From an uncultured Sulfitobacter sp. (lineage in GTDB: Bacteria > Pseudomonadota > Alphaproteobacteria > Rhodobacterales > Rhodobacteraceae): 64,000 nt of DNA. Made by a program: the position numbers and the translations under genes. How positions within the stretch are numbered: position 1 is the first letter of the stretch; every line of letters starts with the position of its first letter. The notes under the pieces were generated by a model. That model was not told where the DNA came from. It did no database searches and saw only the letters and a program-made list of their open reading frames with translations. The stretch lies in contig CANMXJ010000001.1 of assembly GCA_947501805.1 (NCBI GenBank), forward strand, positions 124,001 through 188,000. The letters run 5' to 3'. Shown one piece after another: positions 1-7,018 of the stretch.

Positions 1-896
1 ACCTCGCCAGGCACGCCCTGATCCAGCAAATCGCGCACGGTAAAGAAATTGCCCAGCGACTTGGACATCTTCTTGCCCTCGACCTGCAACATCTCGTTGT
101 GCATCCAGTACCGCGCGAAACCGTGACCGGCACAGGCAGATTGCGCAATCTCGTTTTCGTGATGCGGGAAGGTCAGATCATTGCCGCCGCCGTGAATATC
201 AAACGTGGACCCCAGCAGGGCCTCGGCCATGGCGGAACATTCGATATGCCAGCCGGGGCGGCCTTTGCCCCAAGGGGACTCCCAACCGGGCGTCGCATCA
301 TCCGACGGTTTCCACATCACAAAATCCATCGGATCTTCTTTGAACGGGGCGACTTCGACCCGCGCACCCGCGATCATGTCATCCACCGAACGCCCCGACA
401 GCGCGCCGTATTCCTTATAAGAACGCACACGGAATAATACATGGCCCTCCGCGACATAGGCGTGGTCTTTGGCGATCAGATCTTCAATCATCGCAATCAT
501 TTCGTCGATATAGGCTGTCGCGCGGGGCATGGCGCGTTGGTGGTCCTTGCCCTTGATCGACGGCTGCAAGGCACCAATGGCGGCCATGTCGTCCAGAAAC
601 CACTGCGTTGTCTCTGCCGTGATCTCACCGATTGACCGCCCGCTTTCAGCAGCGCGCGCGTTGATCTTGTCATCCACGTCCGTAAAATTGCGCACATAGG
701 TCACATGCTCGGGCCCGTAAACATGACGCAGCAGACGGTACAATACGTCAAACACAATCACGGGCCGCGCATTGCCGATATGGGCGCGATCATAGACCGT
801 GGGACCACAGACATACATGCGCACATCGTCCTTGTTCAAAGGCACAAACGGCTCTTTGCGGCGTGTTTTGGTGTTATACAGCGTAATCTCGGTCAT
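1..896 (-). CDS. cysS: Cysteinyl-tRNA synthetase, C-terminus cut by window edge
   Basis: Class I aminoacyl-tRNA synthetase that charges tRNA-Cys in the cytoplasm. About 298 codons are visible; the gene runs off the left edge, so the C-terminal tRNA-binding part is missing. Seen in the translation: the zinc-ligand cysteine in [10 protein letters not shown] (Cys30), the HIGH-type motif HIGNARP (39-45), the second zinc site in GWHIECSAM (about residue 215), and the KMSKS loop as KKMSKSLGN near residue 275. The start is the ATG read from 896, giving [10 protein letters not shown] as is usual for CysS. The gene points away from the aminotransferase at 1126, with a 229-base intergenic region between them. 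Family assignment is secure; nothing odd was seen. Confidence 0.97.
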   Translation of the reverse strand, partial: MTEITLYNTKTRRKEPFVPLNKDDVRMYVCGPTVYDRAHIGNARPVIVFDVLYRLLRHVYGPEHVTYVRNFTDVDDKINARAAESGRSIGEITAETTQWFLDDMAAIGALQPSIKGKDHQRAMPRATAYIDEMIAMIEDLIAKDHAYVAEGHVLFRVRSYKEYGALSGRSVDDMIAGARVEVAPFKEDPMDFVMWKPSDDATPGWESPWGKGRPGWHIECSAMAEALLGSTFDIHGGGNDLTFPHHENEIAQSACAGHGFARYWMHNEMLQVEGKKMSKSLGNFFTVRDLLDQGVPGE

Positions 897-1125
897 GGGT
901 CGTTCCTCGCGCACAGGTAACGCGGGCTTGCCACATATCAGTCAGGATTAAAACGACATGGATGACGGCCCGCGAGAAAAATCTCAAACGGTAATGGGGC
1001 AACAAATAATGCACATCATCATGGTCATGTAGGATGGGTAGCCCGCGGGTGCACCTCTGGTCAACAGTTGATTGACGAATCAAACAGCCTCTGCGCCCCT
1101 GCCCCCAGCAAACGGAGGGCGGGAC

Positions 1126-2304
1126 ATGCAGGCATCAGAGCGGATTTCAGGGATTTTGGGTGGCGGATCGGATGGCTGGGGGCTGTTCAACAAAGCGCGC
1201 GAGATGATTGCGGCGGGCACACCTGTGGTGGAACTGACGATTGGCGAGCATGATATTCGCACGGCGGCTCCGATCTTGCAGGACATGCACCGCTCGGCCC
1301 TTGGAGGCCATACAGGATATGCCTCCGTACCCGGTGTACCGGCCCTGCGCGCCGAAGTGGCGCGGCGGGTGCAGGAACGCACCGGTGTGCCAACCACATC
1401 TGAAAACGTCATGATCACGCCGGGCGGGCAATCGGCACTTTATGCTGCGCACTTTGCCATCTGTGATCCCGGTGATCGCGCGCTGTATCTTGATCCGTTC
1501 TATGCGACCTATCCCGGCACAATCCGCGGGGCGAGTGCAGAACCCGTCTGCATCCAGACCCGTGCGCAAGATGCGTTTCAACCTCGTGCCAGCGATATCG
1601 CGGCCCATGCAGAAGGCGCGAAAAGCCTGCTGGTCAATTCACCCAACAACCCCACCGGGGTGGTGTACTCCCGCGCCACACTGGACGGCATTGCGCAGGT
1701 CTGTATCGACAATGACCTTTGGCTGATCTCGGACGAGGTGTATGACACCCAAATCTGGGAGGGCGAGCATATCTCGCCCCGCGCCCTGCCCGATATGGCG
1801 CAGCGTACACTGGTGGTCGGCTCGATGTCGAAATCACATGCAATGACCGGATCGCGGATCGGCTGGATTGTCGGTCCGGTGGACGTTGTGGAGCACCTGA
1901 TCAACCTTGCGACCCATACGACCTACGGTGTGCCTGGTTTCGTACAGGATGCCGCCTTGTTTGCATTGCAACAAGGTCCCGGTTTCGAAGAAGAAATTGC
2001 CGCACCTTTCCGCCGCCGCCGCGCCATTGCCAAAGACGTGCTGGCCGCGCAGAACACTGTTGCCTTGGTGCCTGCACAGGGGGCGATGTACCTCATGCTG
2101 GACGTGCGCAGCACGGGAATGAGCGGCGAGGATTTCGCGGATGCGCTGCTGGACGCGCACCATATTGCGGTAATGCCGGGTGAAAGTTTCGGTCAAGCAG
2201 CCGCAGGGCATGTCCGTGTGGCGATGACAATTGCGGATGATGCGTTTGAGCAAGCCCTGAAAACGCTCTGCGCTTTTGCCGAAAGCTGTGCGGCCAAAAC
2301 GTAA
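1126..2304 (+). CDS. PLP-dependent class I/II aminotransferase
   Basis: Fold-type I pyridoxal-phosphate aminotransferase (aspartate/tyrosine aminotransferase superfamily), 392 residues. Seen: NSPNNPTG substrate and cofactor motif (about 168-175), SDEVYD (about 204), and the Schiff-base lysine in VGSMSKSHAMTGSRIGW (Lys236). A TTG at 1072 would add 18 residues, but the ATG at 1126 has GGAGG eight bases upstream and gives a normal N-terminus, so I chose it. Substrate is not decidable from sequence; aromatic, aspartate or alanine-type amino acids are all possible. A strong hairpin directly follows the stop at 2311-2339. It stands alone between divergent cysS and a convergent membrane protein gene. 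Confidence 0.9.
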   Translation: MQASERISGILGGGSDGWGLFNKAREMIAAGTPVVELTIGEHDIRTAAPILQDMHRSALGGHTGYASVPGVPALRAEVARRVQERTGVPTTSENVMITPGGQSALYAAHFAICDPGDRALYLDPFYATYPGTIRGASAEPVCIQTRAQDAFQPRASDIAAHAEGAKSLLVNSPNNPTGVVYSRATLDGIAQVCIDNDLWLISDEVYDTQIWEGEHISPRALPDMAQRTLVVGSMSKSHAMTGSRIGWIVGPVDVVEHLINLATHTTYGVPGFVQDAALFALQQGPGFEEEIAAPFRRRRAIAKDVLAAQNTVALVPAQGAMYLMLDVRSTGMSGEDFADALLDAHHIAVMPGESFGQAAAGHVRVAMTIADDAFEQALKTLCAFAESCAAKT

Positions 2305-2310
2305 CAGGTG

Positions 2311-2348
2311 GGCTGGCGCGGATAATTCCCGCGCCAGCCTTACTCTTG
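2311..2348 (+). terminator. Strong hairpin between convergent genes (probably bidirectional)
   Basis: GGCTGGCGCGG pairs perfectly over 11 bp with CCGCGCCAGCC across a 7-base AT-rich loop, followed by TTACTCTT. It lies 6 bases after the aminotransferase stop and 17 bases before the end of the leftward outer-membrane gene, so it can serve both. Confidence 0.75.
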
Positions 2349-2364
2349 CTGGTTCAGCAGCCGT

Positions 2365-2958
2365 CTAGAACCGCAATGAACCACGCAGATTGAATGTGGT
2401 TGCATCCAGATCGTCGCCTGCTGTGCCTCCGATATCGCTAAAGCGATGTTCCAGCACTTCTGCACCGATCGTATAGCGGTCCGTGACCTTGTAGGTGATC
2501 CCGATACCGGCGAACGGGCCGGTTTCATTGCCAACGGTGGTATCCGCCCGCGCCACGCCTGCAGTCGCATAGACCAGCGTGTTGCCCAGATCATACCCGC
2601 CCTTGAACTTCAGCCGCGCCACGGAATCGACGTTAGCTGCGCCGCCTCCCAGATCGACATCCGTCTTGTCGTAGTCGAGTTCACCACCAATGACCCAGTT
2701 GCCAAGGTCGTAGTCATAACCGGCATGGAAACCGTAGGTGTTGTTGTTCCCGTCCAGTGCCGCGGGACCATCCATATCCGCATAGCCCAGTTGCAGACCG
2801 GTATAGAACCCCGTCCAGTCACTTGACGGGATAACCGGTGCGGGGGAGATCAGCGGCGCTTCAACCGTAGGTTCTTGCAGGCTACCTGCAACGGCCACGC
2901 TGCCCAACAGCGTGCCGGCTGCCAAAGTGAGGGCGGCTAGAGGTGTAAATTGTTTCAT
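2365..2958 (-). CDS. Outer-membrane beta-barrel protein (Omp25/31-like)
   Basis: Predicted 197-residue outer-membrane protein. It begins with a Sec signal peptide (MKQFTPLAALTLAAGTLLGS, cleavage near VAG-S at about 25), then a short Pro-rich stretch and an alternating-hydrophobicity barrel starting at DWTGFYTGLQLGYADMDG. It ends in an aromatic residue (GSLRF), the classical C-terminal signal for barrel insertion. GFYxGxxxGY repeats resemble the opacity porin/Omp25-Omp31 group of small eight-stranded barrels. Function beyond a structural or adhesion role cannot be inferred. The gene is monocistronic, transcribed leftward, convergent with the aminotransferase. The start ATG (complement of 2956-2958) has an AGGAGCAG Shine-Dalgarno. 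Confidence 0.85.
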   Translation of the reverse strand: MKQFTPLAALTLAAGTLLGSVAVAGSLQEPTVEAPLISPAPVIPSSDWTGFYTGLQLGYADMDGPAALDGNNNTYGFHAGYDYDLGNWVIGGELDYDKTDVDLGGGAANVDSVARLKFKGGYDLGNTLVYATAGVARADTTVGNETGPFAGIGITYKVTDRYTIGAEVLEHRFSDIGGTAGDDLDATTFNLRGSLRF

Positions 2959-3415
2959 CTGTCTGCTCCTTCATTCATATTGCTTCTGCATGTCGCAGTT
3001 GCCCTGCCGCGCACGGCAGGAACGAGTATGCAATGCTCGACATAGGAGGATGGTTCCAACATTACCCCTCACGCTTTTGCGATGGGCGAGATACTGCAAT
3101 TTCAGCACAAGCTTATCGGCCAAAACTGGCGCAAGAACCCGAAAGTCGCGAAATCTCTGTCATCAGCCCTTGAAATTATGCTGCATCTGCACGGGTCGCA
3201 AACCGGCAGCCATGGCGCAAATGGGACAGAATGCACGTATTTTCACGCGCAAATTTGACGGGAGAAACAGGAGCTTTCGGGTGAAAGCAGATATTTGCAT
3301 CATCACAAGGGTTGCCCGCACAATTGGCGCGGGACGGGGCCGTGCGGCACGTGGCGCACCGCAACACCACTAGACGCCCTTCCCGTTCCTATTCCCCTTT
3401 TTCACGGACCACGCC
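2959..3415. other. Intergenic region between divergent omp and mttB-like genes
   Basis: 457 bases. It must hold the promoters of the leftward outer-membrane protein and the rightward methyltransferase gene. I see no convincing small gene, tRNA or riboswitch. Open frames here are short and lack ribosome binding sites. The right part contains a GC-rich stretch near 3325-3360. Confidence 0.5.
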
Positions 3416-4954
3416 ATGACAGATCAAACACCCATTCGCAGCGGCGGACGCGCAGCGCGCCGTGCCGCGCGCGCCAAACCGCTGGCCGACAACATGCGCC
3501 CCATTCGCCCCGGTATGGAAGGCGGCCAATACAAACCTCTAAGCCAGACGGACATGGAGGCAATCCACAATGCCGCACTGGAGGCGTTGGAGACAATCGG
3601 TCTGGCAGACGCACCGCCCTCGGGCGTGGCCTATCTGACGGGTGCGGGTGCCATTCAGGGCGCGGATGGGCGCATCCGGTTTCCGCGCGCTTTGGTCGAA
3701 GACACACTGGCAAAGGCCAACCGCTCTGTCACCCTGTACGCCCGAGATCCGGTGCATGATCTGGAACTGTCGGGCAACCGTGTGCATTACGGAACTGCAG
3801 GCGCTGCGGTCCATTTGGTGAACGTAGAGGGCAACAGCTACCGTGAGTGTGGTGTGCAGGATTTACATGATGCCGCACGCATCACCGACACGCTTGATAA
3901 CATCCATTTCCTGCAACGCCCCATGGTGTGTCGCGACATTACCGACAACCTCGAGATGGACCTGAACACCATCTACGCCTGTAGCTCTGGCACGATGAAA
4001 CATGTTGGCACATCCTTTACCGAACCGGCCTTTGTCAAACACGGGCTGGAAATGCTGCATATGATTGCGGGCGGTGAAGACAAATGGCGCGAACGTCCGT
4101 TTTTGTCGAACTCGAACTGCTTTGTCGTCCCACCGATGAAATTCGCCACCGAAGCCTGCGAGGTGATGGAGGCCTGTATTGAAGGCGGGATGCCGGTCCT
4201 GCTGCTGTCCGCTGGCATGGCTGGTGCCACCGCGCCTTCCACAATTGCGGGCGCGATTGTGCAAGCGGTCTCGGAGTGTCTGGCAGGACTGGTCTATGTG
4301 AATGCCGTGAAACCGGGACATCCGGCGATCTTTGGCACTTGGCCTTTTGGTCTGGACTTGCGCACAGGGGCCATGACCGGTGGATCCGGCGAACAGGCAC
4401 TGCTGACCGCTGGCTGTGCGCAAATGCATTCGTTTTACGGTGTTCCGGGTGGCGCGGCTGCGGGAATTGCCGATTCCAAAATGCCCGACATGCAAGCCGG
4501 ATGGGAACAGATGTGTTCTAATGTGATGGCCGGTCTGTCCGGGCTGAACATGGTCTATGAAGCAGCAGGCATGCATGCTTCCCTCCTGGGGTTTTGTCAC
4601 GAATCCCTGATCCTCGGGGATGATCTGATCGGTCAGGCGATGCGGTGCGTACGCGGCATCGAGGTAAACGAAGAAACACTTGCGCTGGACCAGATGCGCG
4701 AGGTTTGCATTGGCGGTCCCGGTCATTACCTTGGCACCGAACAAACGCTCAGCCGGATGGAGACGGATCATGTATATCCGTCACTCGGCAACCGCTCTTC
4801 GCCAAAAGAATGGGACGAGTTGGGCAAACCCGATCTGATCAAGAACGCCACCGCACGCAAAGAGGCAATCCTGAGCGAACGATCCCGCGCCTGTTTCGAT
4901 CCGAAGATCGACAAAGCCATTCGGGCACGGTTCAACATTCACCTTCCCGCGTAG
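3416..4954 (+). CDS. MttB-family (trimethylamine methyltransferase-like) protein, non-pyrrolysine
   Basis: 512-residue member of the MttB/COG5598 superfamily. Archaeal MttB moves a methyl group from trimethylamine to a corrinoid protein and carries pyrrolysine (UAG). The abundant bacterial relatives without pyrrolysine include the glycine betaine methyltransferase MtgB. The reading frame here contains no in-frame UAG, so it is the non-pyrrolysine type and quaternary amines such as glycine betaine or proline betaine are the best substrate guess. Visible: a basic N-terminal tail (GGRAARRAARAKP), then the family's conserved run from RPGMEGGQYKPLS to the C-terminal ARFNIHLPA. No corrinoid protein, MtrH-like methyltransferase or B12 gene is adjacent, so its partner must lie elsewhere. 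Monocistronic, ending at a double-hairpin terminator region. Confidence 0.85.
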   Translation: MTDQTPIRSGGRAARRAARAKPLADNMRPIRPGMEGGQYKPLSQTDMEAIHNAALEALETIGLADAPPSGVAYLTGAGAIQGADGRIRFPRALVEDTLAKANRSVTLYARDPVHDLELSGNRVHYGTAGAAVHLVNVEGNSYRECGVQDLHDAARITDTLDNIHFLQRPMVCRDITDNLEMDLNTIYACSSGTMKHVGTSFTEPAFVKHGLEMLHMIAGGEDKWRERPFLSNSNCFVVPPMKFATEACEVMEACIEGGMPVLLLSAGMAGATAPSTIAGAIVQAVSECLAGLVYVNAVKPGHPAIFGTWPFGLDLRTGAMTGGSGEQALLTAGCAQMHSFYGVPGGAAAGIADSKMPDMQAGWEQMCSNVMAGLSGLNMVYEAAGMHASLLGFCHESLILGDDLIGQAMRCVRGIEVNEETLALDQMREVCIGGPGHYLGTEQTLSRMETDHVYPSLGNRSSPKEWDELGKPDLIKNATARKEAILSERSRACFDPKIDKAIRARFNIHLPA

Positions 4955-4975
4955 GGTCTTCATCTAAATAGAAAG

Positions 4976-5050
4976 AGGCCCGACAGTCAGAACTGCCGGA
5001 CCTCCATTAACAAGGCCCGCAAGGATTGCGCTGGCGTTCCTTGCGGGTCT
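4976..5050. terminator. Two consecutive hairpins between convergent genes
   Basis: First hairpin at about 4976-5002 (AGGCCCG..CAGT / ACTG..CGGACCT, with small internal mismatches). Second at 5013-5050: AGGCCCGCAAGG pairs with CCTTGCGGGTCT over 12 positions including one G-T. They separate the rightward mttB-like gene from the leftward EF-hand gene. U-tracts are poor, so termination is an inference from position and stem strength. Confidence 0.5.
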
Positions 5051-5060
5051 TGTACTGCCC

Positions 5061-5318
5061 TTATCCTTCGGAAGGCGCTGGCATCATGCCGGCTTCTTGT
5101 GCTGCTTGCACTTCAGCGTCATCAAGCGCGCCATCCGCGTTCAGGTCCATCGCCGAAAACTGCTCGGCTGTGACATCGGGATAAACTGCCTGAACCTCGG
5201 CCACACTCAGAATGCCGTCACCATTGGCATCCACTTCGGCAGCGCCTGCGCTCATGGCAAAGGCCGGAACGCAGAAAGCTGCAAGTGCGATGGTGCTCAT
5301 TTTGAAAGTCTTGGTCAT
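5061..5318 (-). CDS. Small secreted EF-hand calcium-binding protein
   Basis: 85 residues: a Sec signal peptide (about 1-27, ending in MSAGAAEVD) followed by two EF-hand loops. Loop 1 is D30-E41 (DANGDGILSVAE) and loop 2 is D58-E69 (DLNADGALDDAE); both have Asp at positions 1, 3, 5 and Glu at 12, so both should bind Ca2+. Exported, probably periplasmic. It has a good ribosome binding site (AAAGGGAG) and is divergent from the ECF sigma factor gene, with 244 bases between them. The pairing suggests, without proof, that the sigma factor controls it. No homologue with a known role is recognised. Confidence 0.88.
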   Translation of the reverse strand: MTKTFKMSTIALAAFCVPAFAMSAGAAEVDANGDGILSVAEVQAVYPDVTAEQFSAMDLNADGALDDAEVQAAQEAGMMPAPSEG

Positions 5319-5562
5319 TAGGATACTCCCTTTCAGGGTTTGGTTTGCTCGAAGGCATTGCCGCCTTCACTAGGTCAGATGCCTGAAACGGGGTTTGCGT
5401 CCCTGCCCTGCGATGCACACGCGGCAGCCTGCCGATACAGCACGGATGAATGGGCCAAGACTTGCCCAAAAAGCCCGCTTTGCCGCGATCGGCGGAAATT
5501 CCCTCAATGATTGTATCGCTTGGATCGGTCATGCTCCCCCCAAAGCAACACGAGGCAGTGCT

Positions 5563-6054
5563 ATGACACCCAAAATACCGGACCCGATGGAAGAACTTCT
5601 GCCGAAACTGCTGCGCCGCGCACGCAGGCTGGCCCGTACGGCTGATGAGGCAGAGGACATGGCGCAGGAAACCGCCCTGCGGCTGTGGCAGGCTTTGGAC
5701 GGCCCACATGATATTGAAACGCCCGAACGCTATGCGATGACAATGCTGCACAACATTGCCCGCCAACGCTGGCGCGGACGGCGCGTCACCGAAGAATTGA
5801 CCGACGACATGGCCCAAGCCGCGCCGCTGGCGCATGGACGCATCGCTTGCGCAGAGTTGCAGGCCGCGATCGAACGTCTGCCCAAGGATCAGGCAGAACT
5901 GATGCGTTTGGTGATGCTTGGGGAAACAAGCCCGCAAATTCTGGCGGACCGGATAGGCGTGCCAAAAGGCACCGTCATGTCGCGTCTGGGTCGCGCACGG
6001 GCAACCCTGCGCAATGAAATCGGATTGGAAGGATCTGTTGTGGAACTTTTGTGA
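5563..6054 (+). CDS. Small ECF-type sigma-70 family RNA polymerase sigma factor
   Basis: 163 residues. Region 2 is visible at about 12-75 (LLRRARRLARTADEAEDMAQETALRLW, then the HNIARQRWRGRR segment of 2.4). Region 4 lies at about 105-150 (LPKDQAELMRLVMLGET..., helix-turn-helix PQILADRIGVPKGTVMSRLGRARATL). The frame stays open upstream to 5395, but the ATG at 5563 has GAGG seven bases before it and gives the normal ECF length, so I used it. No anti-sigma factor is next to it. It is divergent from the EF-hand gene and probably autoregulated; I could not identify a certain -35/-10 pair. Confidence 0.87.
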   Translation: MTPKIPDPMEELLPKLLRRARRLARTADEAEDMAQETALRLWQALDGPHDIETPERYAMTMLHNIARQRWRGRRVTEELTDDMAQAAPLAHGRIACAELQAAIERLPKDQAELMRLVMLGETSPQILADRIGVPKGTVMSRLGRARATLRNEIGLEGSVVELL

Positions 6055-6093
6055 CGTGTTTGTCGTCAATCACAACAGACACGTCGAACGATG

Positions 6094-6205
6094 AAAGGGG
6101 AACCGAAGGTCCCCCTAGTTTCGCCATCCAGGCACTATTTTTTAACCGCTCGGTGTTTGATTTTGCCAGCGGCCTCAGCGTCGATCTGAGCGAACGCATT
6201 CAGAA
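6094..6205 (-). repeat. Repeat copy 1 of the nrdJ-downstream element
   Basis: On the minus strand it reads ...AATGCGTTCGCTC..., then TCGACGCTGAGGCCGCTGG, then CAAACACCGAGCGGTTAA, then ATGGCGAAACTAGGG and a GGGGAC/GTTCCCC hairpin with a UUCG-type loop (6097-6114). It is collinear with copy 3 at most positions. Translated on the minus strand, one frame ends in FAQIDAEAAGKIKHRAVKK and a stop. Confidence 0.75.
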
Positions 6206-6335
6206 CCAAGTAGCGACCGCTCTTTACGCGGACGGACGTTTCCTTGCAAAGGTGGCACTGGCGGTCGGCTGCAAACCGTTCGGGACCGAATAATTGGCGA
6301 CAGACTATACGAGCGAATTCAGCAAAGGATTTCAT
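6135..6335 (-). CDS. Possible 66-residue protein ending inside repeat copy 1
   Basis: Frame from the ATG at 6335 to the TAG at 6135. It holds a CxxC pair (QCHLCKE, about residues 30-36) followed by a basic tail (AGKIKHRAVKK), so a small zinc-ribbon-like protein is conceivable. The tail DAEAAGKIKHRAV is echoed in copy 3 (DIQAAGKNKHRAV) and, with in-frame indels, in copy 2 (DADQAAGIKQNER). That is the only sign of coding constraint. No clear Shine-Dalgarno and no recognised family. It may equally be a decayed remnant or a non-coding repeat. Confidence 0.25.
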   Translation of the reverse strand: MKSFAEFARIVCRQLFGPERFAADRQCHLCKETSVRVKSGRYLVLNAFAQIDAEAAGKIKHRAVKK

Positions 6336-6463
6336 GAAGCGAATTTCGTTAGACGAAACCAGCTGAAAGTCCGTGGGTCGGGCTATCTGCGCCGCTTCGA
6401 CCTTGGTCCGATTGCAGACAGCATCCTTGAAACGGCACGCGATCGCAGTCTGAGGGGTGTGCC

Positions 6464-6600
6464 AAAGAAAAAGGGGTGCCACAAGAGCACCCCGAGGTTC
6501 GCATAACCAGGCTCATTAATTTACCGCTCGTTTTGTTTTATGCCTGCGGCTTGGTCAGCGTCAGGGAGCAAGCGCACCTGCCCCTTGTCTTGTTGTCTGT
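6464..6600 (-). repeat. Repeat copy 2 of the nrdJ-downstream element (most diverged)
   Basis: Minus-strand core GACGCTGACCAAGCCGCAGG, then CGAGCGGTAAATTAATGAGCC, aligning with copies 1 and 3 after small indels. It ends in a minus-strand hairpin GGGGTGC/GCACCCC (6473-6493) followed by TTTTTCTTT (6464-6472), a good intrinsic terminator. The hairpin sequence differs from those of copies 1 and 3. Confidence 0.6.
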
Positions 6601-6686
6601 GTTGCGAGAACGTATCTTGCGGAATTGGCACTTCGTCAGATCCAGAAAATTCCCATTATAGGCTATTTTTCTTCGTTTCTAAGATT

Positions 6687-6712
6687 AGAGGCCTCCATAA
6701 GCCTCTTTTTTT
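6687..6712 (+). terminator. Rho-independent terminator, plus strand
   Basis: AGAGGC, loop CTCCATAA, GCCTCT, then a run of T reaching eight. Canonical form. No convincing plus-strand gene lies immediately upstream. It may end read-through from the sigma factor gene 630 bases away, or an unannotated transcript. Confidence 0.75.
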
Positions 6713-6782
6713 GACACCTTATTTCGCTGAATTTTGAAATTCCGACAAAATTACGGCTTCCGGCACAAAGCTATGGCTTGAG

Positions 6783-6812
6783 ACAGAAGAAAGGGGGAAC
6801 CGAAGTTCCCCC
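6783..6812 (-). terminator. Rho-independent terminator, probably of nrdJ
   Basis: On the minus strand: GGGGGAAC, loop TTCG, GTTCCCCC (8 bp perfect stem, stable UUCG-type tetraloop), then TTTCTTCT. It lies about 207 bases after the nrdJ stop and is also the 3' end of repeat copy 3. Confidence 0.75.
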
Positions 6813-6915
6813 TAGTTTCGCCATTCAGGCTCAATTTGTTAACCGCTCGGTGTTTGTTTTTGCCTGCGGCCTGAATGTCGACCAGAGCGAACGCATCCGC
6901 TCCGTGTCCCGCGCC
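6783..6915 (-). repeat. Repeat copy 3 of the nrdJ-downstream element
   Basis: Minus-strand sequence GCGGATGCGTTCGCTCTGG, then TCGACATTCAGGCCGCAGGC, then CAAACACCGAGCGGTTAACA, then ATGGCGAAACTAGGGGG and the terminator hairpin. It matches copy 1 almost base for base over about 100 bases. In the frame that ends in copy 1 it reads DIQAAGKNKHRAVNK but has no stop there and no start upstream, so it is not an intact gene. Confidence 0.75.
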
Positions 6916-7018
6916 CCATCATTCATGGGGTTGCGGAGTGGGTGGCAGCGTATCGCTTTGCGACGTGCGAGAACCCACCCCTTTTTTCAATGTAGCGCCA
7001 ACAGGCACCCCAATCCCA

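Larger units (their letters stand above)
6055..7018. other. 964-base region without a convincing gene, holding a three-copy repeat and four hairpins
   Basis: Lies between the sigma factor stop and the nrdJ stop. It contains three same-orientation copies of a roughly 100-base degenerate element (about 6094-6205, 6464-6600, 6783-6915). Each has a hairpin at its minus-strand 3' end. There is also a plus-strand terminator at 6687-6712. A possible 66-residue minus-strand frame overlaps copy 1. Longer plus-strand open frames here show no family resemblance and poor starts. Confidence 0.6.

Noticed and set aside
1072..1125. TTG start giving the aminotransferase 18 extra residues
   Set aside because: The ATG at 1126 has a well-spaced GGAGG; the extra residues are not family-like.
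3863..4771. 302-codon open frame antisense to the mttB-like gene
   Set aside because: It mirrors the coding gene on the other strand, shows no domain, and its composition is that of a shadow frame caused by high GC at third positions.
3416..4954. Pyrrolysine-containing trimethylamine methyltransferase
   Set aside because: No in-frame UAG within the open frame, so pyrrolysine is not used.
5218..6069. 283-codon minus-strand frame over the sigma factor
   Set aside because: Runs antisense through the ECF sigma gene and into the EF-hand gene in another frame; no ribosome binding site or domain.
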